Shown here: piece after piece, positions 38,701-50,345 of the stretch
Position numbering within the stretch: position 1 is the first letter of the stretch
Layout of the letters: every line of letters begins with the position of its first letter
Assembly (NCBI RefSeq): GCF_003254395.2
Contig: NC_037646.1
Span: 3,614,942 to 3,678,941 of the forward strand
Source: Apis mellifera
Lineage: Eukaryota; Arthropoda; Insecta; Hymenoptera; Apidae
Length of the DNA stretch: 64,000 nt
Direction of reading: 5' to 3'
Translations under genes and position numbers: made by a program
The notes under the pieces: generated by a model
Databases searched by the model: none
What the model was told of the DNA's origin: nothing
Seen by the model: the letters and a program-made list of their open reading frames with translations, nothing else

Positions 38701-41579
38701 AGATTCTCCAGTGATTAATGAACTATCTGCCACCTTGTTGGGACGAGGTTTCGAGTAATGCGTAGGTAGGTACGTTTTATTGCTGGGAAATGTTAGGTTA
38801 GTTCGTCGGGTAGTCGATGTTGTGAAACGTAGTTGATTATTGTGAAAAATAATCGAGGGACAAATACGACAAATTGCGATTACATTTTTTAAAATGTAAA
38901 TTTAATTCGATGCATATTCATCGAAATTTTTTGATATTTATTGTTAACAATTATTGTCACTAGATTAATCAATCACTGGATATCGAAGAAAAATATTTAA
39001 TAAGAATTTATTTGTATTTTCTATTCGCAAAGTTGTTAATAAAAAAAAGTAATAAAAATTAAGTGAAAAGATTATTTTTATTCCCCATTTATGGTAATAA
39101 ATAAAATCCAATAATTTTTCTTGTTATATCTCGAATAGCTTTGTTTTTATATATAAAATGATTATATTTAATTCATTTAACTAGAAAATTCTTTTGCAAA
39201 AGTTTTATATCAATTTACGTGATAATTATGAATTATATATCTTTTTAAAAATTCATTCAAATGCTCCAAAATAGGTATAAAAGTGAACGGTATTACAACA
39301 ATTTGATTTCAATTAAATTCAATACGATTGAATTATATTTAATAAAAAGTACATAAATTCATAAATTTAGCAAAGTTATTATATTAAAATAACCGGAATA
39401 TTCGTGAAAATTATATTAAATACAACTATTTTTTTCAATACGTTTTAATAAAAATATATTTTCCACGATTTTAATAAATAAATTTTTCCATTTTAAATAA
39501 ATTAAAGTGTACTAGCACTTTTTAAGAAAATATTCTATCACAAAATGAACAAAGTTTAATACATTGATAAAAATATTATACTAATTCTTATCTTTTCCAA
39601 CTTGTACAATTCCTCTAAGAATAAAAAATAAAATAACATTAATTTAAGATTATACGCAATATATAAATGTATCCAGATATTTCAATTTCCCATTAGAATA
39701 CTTAACTGAGCATTCTGAAGCAACAAGAAATTAGCATTAAATTCATTCACGGTCGATGCATTCTTACAGAGATAAAAGGTATTTACGGTGATGCTTCGTA
39801 TTAGAACGATACCTAGATTGTTTTCGATCGCAAAAAAAAAAAAAAAAAAAAAAGGAAAAAAAGAACCGAATGTATGCAGCACGAGTACATTCGCCTCTCC
39901 CCATAGGCGAATACGTGCTTGGAACGTAACGATCTATCGAACATGATATTTTCAATATTCTATCCCCTCGTAACTATTATTCATAAAGTAAAAACTTTTG
40001 GCCGGCGCGAAAATGCGAGAATGAATAAATTCAGAAGCTGATATATATCCCCCAAAAGTTTTTAAATTTAAAACCAAACGAGAATTTTATTATTTATACC
40101 ACTCTCTCTCTCTCCTTCTCTCTGTCTGTCTGTCTGTCTCTGTCTGTTACATTACATGAAACGAAATTGGATTAAGGATTAAACTAATTGGATTGGAAAT
40201 GATTAACATTGTTACACGGGATTAATATTTTAATCGTTCGAATAATAGAGAGATCAAATAATAGTACGAGAGAAAATGGCGTGTATGAATAAATTAAATC
40301 GAAATATTAAACTATTACGAATGAAATCGATTTCGAAATCTATTGTAAAAAATTGCAACATAAGATTATGTAAATTTTAATATCGTATTAAGATTTATTT
40401 ATAGGAAATTGATATGCATACGTATATACAGCTAAGGTTGGAGTACATTATAATGCCTGATGCATTTGTATATGCAATATGCGCAAGATTGAAGAAAGTT
40501 TGAATATGCAAGAAGTAAGTTAAACGAGTTGATATTAAGAGTTAGATTCAATTATAATCTGTTAGTTAATAAAGTTGGTAGATTTCCAATTCGAATTCAG
40601 AAGACTTATATATATAGTCTGATATTAAGAAGAACTTTGAATCATAAATTCAATTTTTTAAACGTTCTCTATATATTCGTAAAATATTATCATTCTATAA
40701 AACAAGTAAAATTAATGAAAAAAAAGTCGATGGAGCGAGATTAAACATTTTGAGATAATATTTTCGCTTGATGCATGCACTGCTACGTTGAAAGAAACTG
40801 GAGATATTTCAAAGACTTGAAAGTTACTTTTACCTCCTACTCTATAAATGGAACTTCCATCTTTCGAAGTATACATACATATGCATATTCAAAACTCGTT
40901 CAATTTACCTTGATACATAATCTTTTTCCCTCAGATTCTACGATTCGTCCTAACGAGTTAAGATAAAATATTCTCGGAATAAATTACACCACTCCTGCTA
41001 CTCGTGCGTTTAATCCTGATATTAATACTCTACTAAATCTATTACGAATCCAACTAGAACAGAATCCAGGAAATCAAATAACATCGAAATTCTTTTTCGG
41101 CCCCAACACGCATAATCCAGAAAGATTCAAAGATATCAAGGCTCCCGGTATATCTGGGGCAAAGTAAATTAGGGAAGGAAGGAGTTGGTCGCGCGAGGTC
41201 GGCCTTAAACTCGAATTCGAGAACGCGCATCTACTTATCCACTCCCCCTGGTACTTGGAAAGGGGTCACTAACGAAGGACTTCTCATAATTAGACGTTTC
41301 GGCTTAATTATTCGTGCGAGGAGTGTCTCTCGCTAACAAGTGCGGCCTCCTCTCTCTCTTTTGCCGCGAAAAAAAAGAAAAGAAGAACTTCCCCCTCTCC
41401 CTCCTCTTTTTCCAAATCCACTTGGACAGTGTCGCGGCTCGAATTCGTTCCTTCTCAACCAGGTCTGAATCTTGTTACGAACCCACCACTCCATTACCTT
41501 CCCTACCTTCTCCTAGTCCCTACCTCCTTCCGGCATAGTAATGGGATGTAACGGGGAGAAAATACGATCCTCGATCCTC

Positions 41580-41605
41580 CATCTCTCTTTCTCTCTCTCT
41601 CTCTC
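41580..41605. repeat. (CT)n microsatellite
   Basis: CT-rich run with TTTC interruptions. Part of a cluster of CT/GA tracts at 41.3-41.9 kb. Confidence 0.8.
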
Positions 41606-41725
41606 CCGCTTCTCGATAACTTGGCATAGATAATTAAGCTGCCACACTGACGTGCAAATATAGATTCCGCCAGGCGCCGCTTCCCCCCCGCATTTTTTTT
41701 CTCCTTCTTTGCTCCGAGAGAAAAG

Positions 41726-41775
41726 CTCTCTCTCTCTCTCTTTCTCGAGAGATATGATACCGAGAGAGAGAGAGG
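41726..41775. repeat. (CT)n/(GA)n inverted pair, hairpin-forming
   Basis: A CT run at 41726-41740 is followed about 20 bases later by a GA run at 41762-41775, with TTTCTCGAGAGATATGATAC between. The two arms are complementary, so the locus can form a long imperfect hairpin. It is compositional, not a recognised RNA. Confidence 0.6.
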
Positions 41776-41959
41776 GAGAAACGGATGATAGATTGTTCCC
41801 GGCGGATAAAATGAAAATTCACTTGATCCCGGCTATGCTTTCCACCTTTCCTTTCCTCTTAGAAGATGAGGGAAGGAGGGGAGAGGGATCGGTTTTTTTT
41901 TCTTCTCGAGAGAGAAAAGGAGAGGAGAGAAACACGCGCGATTCAAATTTGACTGCAAC

Positions 41960-41987
41960 GCCGCCCCCTATAGGCGGCTATTTGCAT
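41960..41987. promoter_or_regulatory. Small hairpin plus octamer ATTTGCAT in GC island
   Basis: GCCGCC (41960-41965) and GGCGGC (41973-41978) form a short inverted repeat. Immediately after it is ATTTGCAT (41980-41987), the perfect POU-domain octamer. It sits in a GC-rich patch (about 41.94-42.12 kb) within AT-rich DNA. A regulatory role is inference from motif and context only. Confidence 0.3.
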
Positions 41988-42126
41988 CCATCCGCACGAA
42001 TGAATCGCACGCGTGGTTTCATATCCCCACACGACGATGGTGTCCGTGTTGAAATGGAAGGCAGAACGCATATCGTTACCCACGGTATGATCTATCGGCC
42101 GGCTAATGACATACGAGGGACGGGGC

Positions 42127-42200
42127 GAAAGAAGAAAAAGAGGGGAAAAAAAAAAAAAAAGAAAGAAAAAGGAAAGGGGGGAAAAAAAAGGAAGGAGAAA
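42127..42200 (+). repeat. 74-nt uninterrupted purine tract
   Basis: Every base is A or G, with runs of A up to about 15 and G-runs including GGGGGG. Such homopurine-homopyrimidine tracts can form triplex (H-DNA) structures and are often unstable. The overlapping frame coding for poly-Lys/Arg is an artefact of the tract. Confidence 0.85.
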
Positions 42201-43272
42201 CTGAATGATTAATCTACCTAATAGCACTCCACGGTCAAACAAATTACACAGTTCGCTGTATAGGGTAATCTTTTCTCGTTATGCACTCTCGGCCCACTCG
42301 CTCCACGCTTGAATCGGACAGTTCGCGTTATTATGCGTTACTTTCATGCGTTACCTGGATGCTTCCTCCTTCCATTTTTTTTTTTTTACTTTTTTCTCGT
42401 CTTTTTCGAGACGACGATAAAAATTGGGGATCGTCGAGTTTCCTTTCCACTGTTTGGAAGCATTCGATCGAAAATGAAATTACGTGGACGAGAATTATGT
42501 AATGGTAGAAAGTATATACTTCTCGAATGAAGTGTTTCTCGGTCGAATTTCTATATTGAATCCTTTTCTTTGTCCAAGGAAAAATGGTGTTGAAAATATA
42601 AATTGTATAGATATAAACTTCACGTGACTTCAAAATTATTATATCATATAGATACTGAATGACACAAAATATATCTGTAAAACAATTAAAATTATATTAA
42701 ATACAAATTATATCAATTTTATCGTGATAGAAAGAGTTAGAGAAATATTATAAATTGGAATTTATTATTATTAACATATTCGATCGATTAGAATTTTATG
42801 CATAAATTAAAGACGAAAAGGAACGTAGCCCGAGGTAAGAGAGAGGAAAGAAAAAGAAAGGGATAAAGAGGTGGAAAAACGTTTGCTCAAAGGACAGTGG
42901 TAGTGGTTCCCCCTCCCCCTTAATCTCGAAGGAGGAAGTTGGCGCGTACAAAGGGGGGAACGGCGTTCTTGCGCCCAACTCGTCGGAGTCGTACACGTAA
43001 CACGATTCGTATTTCGTCGTCGCAACGAGGTGTGCTTGCTCGATCGGAATGAATTCCATTCGACGAGGGTAAAGGCGACGACATTTCCGACATATACGAA
43101 GTCGTAGCCGGGCCACTTGCCGTGCCCGAGAAATTCCGACAAGAGGGCTCGTTAAAGATTCACCTACCCCACGTCGACCGTATTAAGGTCAGACGAACCC
43201 ACTTTACGAATAGTGATTTTCCAAATGCATGTATACGTCACATCCACGCTCCCCTCCGTTCCTGCACGAGCC

Positions 43273-44150
43273 GAGACTCTGGGTGTCTCAGAAATCTCGG
43301 TGTGATTTTTAAAAATCGAAAGGATTTTCGATAATTAAAGTTTAAGTTTCTGGATAGTTTTCTTTTTCTTCTTTCTTTTTTTTGGAACTTGGGAACGTCG
43401 TCCTTATTCGAGATATTTTAACCGTAATTGCACTATAGTAGAGTGCATATTCGAGGAAAATAGGATGAGAAGAAAGAAGTGCATTCTGAGACTCTGGGTG
43501 TCTCAAAAATCTGGGTGTGATTTTTAAAAATCGAAAGGATTTTCGATAATTAAAGTTTAAATTTCTGGATAGTTTTCTTTTTCTTCTTTCTTTTTTTTGG
43601 AACTGGAGAACGTCGTCCTTATTCGAGATATTTTAACCATAATTGCACTATAGTGGAGTGCATATTCGAGGAAAATAGGGTGAGAAGAAAAAAGTGCATT
43701 CTGAGACTCTGGGTGTCTCAGAAATCGATGATTTTTAAAAATCGAAAGGATAATTAAAGTTTAAGTTTCTGTGCAAGTGTGAATAGTTTCCTTTTTCTTC
43801 TTTTTTTTTTTTTTTTTTGGAACTTGGTTAAAGGAGAATGTCGTCCTTATTCGAGATATTTTAACCGTAATTGCACTATAGTGGAGTGCATATTCGAGGA
43901 AAATAGGGTGAGAAGAAAGAAGTGCATTCTGAGACTCTGGGTGTCTCAAAAATCTGGGTGTGATTTTTAAAAATCGAAAGGATTTTCGATAATTAAAGTT
44001 TAAATTTCTGGATAGTTTTCTTTTTCTTCTTTCTTTTTTTTGGAACTGGAGAACGTCGTCCTTATTCGAGATATTTTAACCGTAATTGCACTATAGTGGA
44101 GTGCATATTCGAGGAAAATAGGGTGAGGTCGAAGAAAGAAGTGCATGCTC
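43273..44150 (+). repeat. Four-copy minisatellite, unit about 215-228 bp
   Basis: Units start with GAGACTCTGGGTGTCTCA at 43273, 43488, 43703 and 43931. The last ends near 44150 in a partial GAGAGTC. Each holds TTTTTAAAAATCGAAAGGA, a CTTTTTCTTC-rich tract, CGTCCTTATTCGAGATATT, the imperfect palindrome GCACTATAGTGGAGTGC (AGTAGAGTGC in copy 1) and GCATATTCGAGGAAAATAG. Copies 1 and 3 share TAAGTTTCT and AACTTGG. Copies 2 and 4 share CAAAAATCTGGGTGTG, TAAATTTCT and AACTGGAGAACG. This points to duplication of a dimer. The - strand frames inside it repeat one peptide only because the DNA repeats. Confidence 0.9.
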
Positions 44151-44662
44151 GAGAGTCGTCGGATCCAAGGACAAGCGTTTCCCCGCATTTTTTCCTAGTC
44201 ACTAACGTGTTAACCTAATTACATATGCATATGGATGAAAGGTAGTTGACGAAGTTGTGTGATTATTTATTAAGCGACATAGGGGAAGCGTTTATTAAAC
44301 GTGCACATTAGTCATTTTCTCCCTGAAATTTATTATATACAGAGAATTTTCAATATAAATTGGATTATAATTTGGATGATAATTTTAAAGACGTATTTTA
44401 AAATCAAGTAAAAGTAACACGATGTATAGTTTCTTTGATACGTTCGTGCGTGTAAATGAGCAAAATCATTTATATCGGTGATGTCAAGTATTTAAAAACC
44501 GATTACCTGAACAAAATTTTCCAAATGGATTGAAAGTATGATTTTAAGATATAATATAAATAAATCAAATGATACGTTTGTTTATCTTCCTTGCACAAGT
44601 AATACCCAATTAGTGAGATTAATATTTACGTATAATGATATTCATACACTACTTGCAAACAA

Positions 44663-44935
44663 GCAGATCATTAATCTTGCACGATACATTTTTATTAAAT
44701 GTGTATCTTTAATACTATTTAAGAATAATTATATTAAAACTCTCAAATATCATGCCTACCTAACCTAAAAATTCATCTAACCTAACTCTAATATTTGCAG
44801 ATCATTAATCTTACACGATACATTTTTATTAAATGTGTATCTTTAATACCATTTAAGAATAATTATATTAAAACTCTGTACACAAATATCATGCCTACCT
44901 AACCTAAAAATTCATCTAACCTAACTCTAATATTT
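44663..44935 (+). repeat. Tandem duplication, period 134 bp, with CCTAA-like ends
   Basis: Copy 1 runs from 44663, copy 2 from 44797. Both contain GCAGATCATTAATCTT, ATACATTTTTATTAAATG, AGAATAATTATATTAAAAC and end in CCTACCTAACCTAAAAATTC then ATCTAACCTAACTCTAATA. They differ by a few substitutions and a short insertion in copy 2. The CCTAA motifs are the complement of the TTAGG-type tract at 61-144. Confidence 0.9.
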
Positions 44936-47900
44936 TCTAAAAAATGATATTCATGCGAGATGTTCCCATTTGTGAATTAAAACTAATTCTCGTTTCGAGA
45001 GCACCCAGTAGATGTACCGTGAAGATTCACTGATGGCCGAGAACGCGTCGATAAATTTCTTATGCGCCTAGCACGGGCATACAAGCGACGACCCGTTTAT
45101 CCATCGATTTATTTACCGCTTCGCAGCCGTCTCGAGCTTCTCCCTTCTTTTTTTTTTTTTTCCTCCCCCCTTCATCTTCTTTTTCAGTCACCGAAACGAA
45201 TGGCCGAAGACGGGACGGGACGAAGCGGGGAGGGAATTTTTAGCGTCCACCACGCGATGAAATATCGGGTTAGGGGCAAAATCGTATGCGGACGATGGAA
45301 AAGTAATAATCGTACGTTTCGCGTTCGGTGAAAGGAGTTGCGATTTCTGTAAAAGCGTCCCATTGTCTTGGACGAGATTTAGGTGGGATTCCTCTCGAAA
45401 AAATAAGGGGAGGGATGAAAATTATTACGAGGCCACTGACTTTTGTATTATTGGCGAGATTGTTTTTTAAAAATATTAGAAGATTGTTGCTCTTGGAGAA
45501 AGGGTTGTGCAATTGTGTTTCTATTAAGGAAAGAAAAAGATCGGTTCGAGGAGAATAGTTTTCGCGATGAGAAGTCGCCGCATCTTGGACGGCAGTTGCT
45601 CGCGATGTCTGCCATCCGAACAAAGTTCGACGAATTCTGTCTAATTGACCCCCGTACAAAGACAAAGTTTCGGAGGGGGAAGGAGGAGGAGGACGAAGTT
45701 TCAGAACACTGTCTTCTATTTGACCTCCTCCCCACGTCTCATCGTTCCTGTGCACGAGAGAACTGTACAGACAGAATTGGATTCTTTGACTTCGAAGGGA
45801 AAGCATGGCTTCTTTGTTAAAACGACACCTGACGACAGCGTATGTAAGTTCTGACGAAAGGCGAAATTAATTAAATTATCTTAACGTTGGATTCCTTTTA
45901 ATTAAAACAATTTCCAAATGGTTCCTCCGTTCTTCTTCCCTCCCCTCTCGTTTTCAGCTTCTCTTTCTTCTGATAAACAAGCATTTGATTTTTAAATAAA
46001 TGGGAAAAAATATATTATCGATAGAGAAGTTTGGATTAAATGATTATTCGAAACTTTGTGAACGAAAATAAATGGAACTTTTTATATGAATTTAATAATA
46101 ATTAATATGGAAAAGTGATTTAATAAGTGATCTTGGTATAAGATTTATAGATTTGTATAGGCGTAGATATAGATTCATCTAATTTTTTAGTAAAATTTTA
46201 CCTAATTTTGATCTAATATAATATAATTAAAAATCAATTTTATAATCATTGCAATAGAATTAATAAAAGTTAGTATTATAAAATTAGTATCATCCTTTAA
46301 TATAAGAATTTATTAAAAATTCTTTAAATTTTTTGTAATAAAAGTACACTTTGTACTGTCAAGATATTGCAAATGATATTATTCCTCGATGAAATATTAA
46401 TATTATCCAATCTGTACAAAGAATTCTGAATTAACTTTAAATAAAAAATAAATTGCATTATGATCCTATTATTATTTACAATGAAAAGAGACAGAAAGTG
46501 AGAGAGAGAGAGGGCTCCTAAAATAAATTTTAAATTCATTCATGGGATGAAAGGAGGGATTCAAAAAGTGGCAAATTAGAACGTAACTTATTTAATTTAT
46601 TTATTCAGCGAAATTAAAGAGAGATCAAAGAAATCTCTCGCGTTGAATCACGCAAGGGACCTTGAAATGAGCACGAGAACATGAAACCATCGCCAAAAGA
46701 GAAAACCACCACATCCTTCTGAAATTACCGTTAAGACCGCAATGAGCGCATTTAAAAGGAGACAATGTTCTTTGCAAAGGAAAGCTCGTACATCGCTTTA
46801 ATTAATCAAGTTAAGATTAATTCTTCCCTAAGAACGAAATGAAACGGAGAAAATAAATTTGAGGATTTTTAGAATAACTTTTAGAAAAATCGTATGAAAT
46901 AATATAAGATTTAAAAAAAATTTCCAATCGAAAATTTTAATACTAATTTAAATAATTTTTATCCAATTAAGGAAACAATTTTATATTTTAGATGTAAAAC
47001 ATATTGGGAGTGAAATTTATTTCAAGTGCATACCCCCTAGGATTTTCTCCTATTGCTTTATTCGAGATATTACTGCAGAGACAAACTGTTAATCGATTTA
47101 ATAGTTTCGACCTGAAATTTAGTCTAGATTGAGACGCTGCCGGCAACCGGCAATAATTAAATCTCGCGCAATTCCCGAAAGGCTGGAATTGACATTTCAT
47201 TACCCAGGAAACATTTCTCGATCGCTCAAATACAAATTGCGATAATATCAATGTTTGTTGTTTGTCTCATCGCAATGCACTTATGGCGCATAAACAACAA
47301 TACTAATAATACAACGTTTAATATAAAGTTACGTGTTACAAAATATTTTTACATTAAAAATTCAGAGAATAATACTTCGTACATTCTTTACATAAGGAAA
47401 CGTTGAATTCTGAACAAGAAAAAAAAAAAGAAGATCGTCTTTAAAGAAATCATCGTCCAAAGTGAAGGATTAACTCAGAATTTCCTCGATAATAAGGCGC
47501 CTCGAAAGTATTATTGACGTTTAAAGATGCACCGTGTCGAGTGGACAAAGGGGAAATCTAGGAATCGTATCTTAAAAACTTTCCAATTTCAAAGGAAGAT
47601 CTCGCCATAAACAGCCAGTTTTGCCGCAAAATTCCGTTGAACGTCCATTTATTCTACAAGAGAGTTCAGATACCCGGAGATTTGTAACCGCAATCACTTC
47701 TGTCCTTGGATTACCTTGGCCAGTTTATAATTTTCTCCCGCGATGGAAACGAACCTTTTCTTCCTCTTTCACCGACCTTTCCCCTCCTCCTCTCGCCATT
47801 TTCGCTTTTAGCTCACAACCGGTGTTGCGCCAAGCACGTTGTTATTGGGATCAACAAGAACGATGTAAACACCATTCTTCTGATAAAAAAAAAAAAAAAA

Positions 47901-47996
47901 TTCATCGTTTATGGTGTCCAATTCCTGAATGTTGAGAAAAGGATTCTCGACAAATATTTGTCGTCGAAGATTTAATAAGATCTATTATTATTTGGA

Positions 47997-48156
47997 TCAT
48001 TATTAAATGAAGTTATTTCTATATATTTAACAAAAGTTTAGAAAAATAAGAAAAGATCGTTCCATGAAATCTGCATCATTATTAAATGAAGTTATTTCTA
48101 TATATTTAACAAAAGCTTAGAAGGATAAGAGAAGATCGTTCCATGAAATCTGCATC
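47997..48156 (+). repeat. Tandem duplication, period 79 bp, two copies
   Basis: The unit TCATTATTAAATGAAG, then TTATTTCTATATATTTAAC, then AAGATCGTTCCATGAAATC and TGCATC occurs at 47997 and 48076. There are only a few mismatches. Non-coding, recent. Confidence 0.9.
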
Positions 48157-50104
48157 GTATATTTCTCTCTACATCTCACTGCTCGGTGACGATCGATGCG
48201 TGATAAAGACAATACGGTTTCCACTACTCGATTGTAAAGCAGGACCAGTTTCCGACAATGTTCCATGTAGCAAATCTACATAGTCACAGTTGCGGCGTGG
48301 GGAACGGCCTGTTACAACTTAGAATGCAAGTAGAAACATGGAAGCCGCCGACTCTTCTTACTTGGACGTAAAACGATCCCTTTCCCCAGATTTCTACACT
48401 CGATAAACGCTATTCCAAGATATAATAGTTAGAACTAATTATATAACTAAAAATTTGCGAAATAATTTTAACGAACAAACGTTTCAATAAATATCCTACG
48501 TATCGAGAATTATAATAAATAAAAAAACTTGTTCAATATTTTAATGTATAATTGTTAAAAATAAAATAAAAGAAATGCAAGGGTAGTCTTCTCGCGCGCA
48601 TTATTACGTAAGGAAAGGTGAAGGGTGAAACCGATGAAGAAATGCGTATAAAGGATGAATATCCTTTAGAGGATCGATTAGATCGACGCGCTGTCTTATT
48701 TATATACGCCCACATGGTCGAATACCGATCCGTGGCCGCGTCTATCGATAGCGGTTTGAATTATGGTACCACCCACCGGCAGCTTTCGATCGCATAAATT
48801 ATTCAATAGCGGCCGCTCACCTGTAATGGAAGCGAATCAGTTTCGCGTAAAAGTGACGGTCACGGTTGCAATTATTTCACACGGATTCTTGCTGCGAACG
48901 AAATTCCACGGAACGGACTCGGCCGCAATTAATAATAAACCTTTGCCTTTTTACTTTTTTTTTTTTTTCTCCATTCTCGTTTTATCGCAATCACGTTAAT
49001 GCGTCCACGTACGCTCGACGGAAAATCGAATCGCGTTTATCTTCCACTCCAACGTTCACGCGTTGTGCGTTTGCATTATTGCATGTTTGCTTCAAATTGG
49101 CGTTTTATAACTGTCCCTATTTTTTTTATTTTTCTCTCTCCCCCGTCCGCGTCTTGTACTGGACGTAGTTCGAAAATTGAGTTATTGGAAAAGTTATTAA
49201 AGAGAAACGTATTATATTGGGAGATATCTCTTCTTAGAGCGAGAGTATTAATTTTTATCGTTGAAAAATAGCGATACAAATAGTATGAGATTATGTGATT
49301 TTTCCTCCTTTGATTTTATAAGTAATTAGATATTTGGAAGTATTTTTTTTTTAAATAAATAAATTAGGGAGAATTAATATTAATTTTGAAAAAAGTATTT
49401 TTAACAATATTGAGTTTTTAGGGAGAAGAAAGAAATTAATAAAGTATTGATATGAAAAAAGAATTGGAATAAATAAATTAATTAATTAATTACAAAAATA
49501 TACGATATTTGATATCTTAGTTTTTATAATTTACACGTAATAAAATTGTATTACGTATATTGAATATGCGCAAAATTTTCCAACGACGATCAAATTTATT
49601 TTCATTAAACAGAGAAATTAATTAGAGTATTTCATTACAACAATTTTGGTACCGTATTATACTGATATTAAATCCTTTAAATTATTTAAAATATTATTAA
49701 ACACAGTTTGAGCACAGATGGAGATTCATCGGTATTATAAAATTATTACACGATTCGATATTGCATTATCACAAAATTACTTACACGATTACGGAAATTT
49801 TAACATTTGATTAAAAATATTCAAAGTATAATAAATTTTATACAGTTTTAATAATTCTCCTTTAAATTGAACGATTACGACCAAATTACAATTCCTCCCT
49901 TAATACCTCAACACTCATCTCTCTATCTATCCTTAAAAAAAGTATAAATGCACGCGTATATACGACATATTAACTCGTTTCATACTTTTAATACCGTAAT
50001 AGACCAATATTTATCAAAATTCTATCTAAAAAAAAAAAAAGAATTTCATTTCCCTTGATAACTTGCAACTACGTAACTTCGCAACGTTCGAAAAAAAAAA
50101 AAAA

Positions 50105-50345
50105 AAACTCTCACTCCCAACCTATTACAACCCATTAAATACATCACTATTTAATTTCCCTTCCTCCAATCGTATAATTACAACAACCATATATGACACC
50201 TCTACCTGGTAATTGCACCTCCAATTACAAAACCTTAACGCCATCTCTCCCTCCCATCTAATAACTACCCGTCACACTGTCAAACATAGCCATAATTCCA
50301 TCACCTTTCCTCCAACCTCTCTACACATACACACACACACTTTCC
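50105..50345 (+). other. G-depleted, A+C/T-rich block ending in a CA repeat
   Basis: In the roughly 220 bases before the CA repeat I count about nine G on the + strand, against many C. The block ends in (CA)n at 50327-50340. A similar G-poor composition recurs at about 34.78-35.13 and 37.78-38.0 kb. It may reflect strand-asymmetric mutation, for example from transcription. No gene is visible. Confidence 0.5.

Noticed and set aside
41709..42212. 167-codon + strand frame
   Set aside because: Ends are made of Ser/Leu from CT runs and Lys/Gly/Arg from the purine tract; a microsatellite artefact.
42796..43142. Two overlapping - strand frames with a protein-like N-terminus near 43142
   Set aside because: The attractive residues switch between two frames and run into GA-tract low complexity; no homologue recognised.
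43273..44150. Regularly spaced repeats as a CRISPR array
   Set aside because: The whole 215-228-bp unit repeats, with no short repeat plus unique spacer pattern, and the DNA is insect nuclear.
43761..44188. Repeated peptide on the - strand (HPIFLEYALHYSAITVKISR) in two short frames
   Set aside because: The peptide repeats only because the minisatellite DNA repeats. Frames are broken by T-tracts and differ in length between units.
45270..45806. 178-codon - strand frame, with overlapping open + strand frames
   Set aside because: Frames are open on both strands at once with no recognisable domain, which points to low stop density and not coding.
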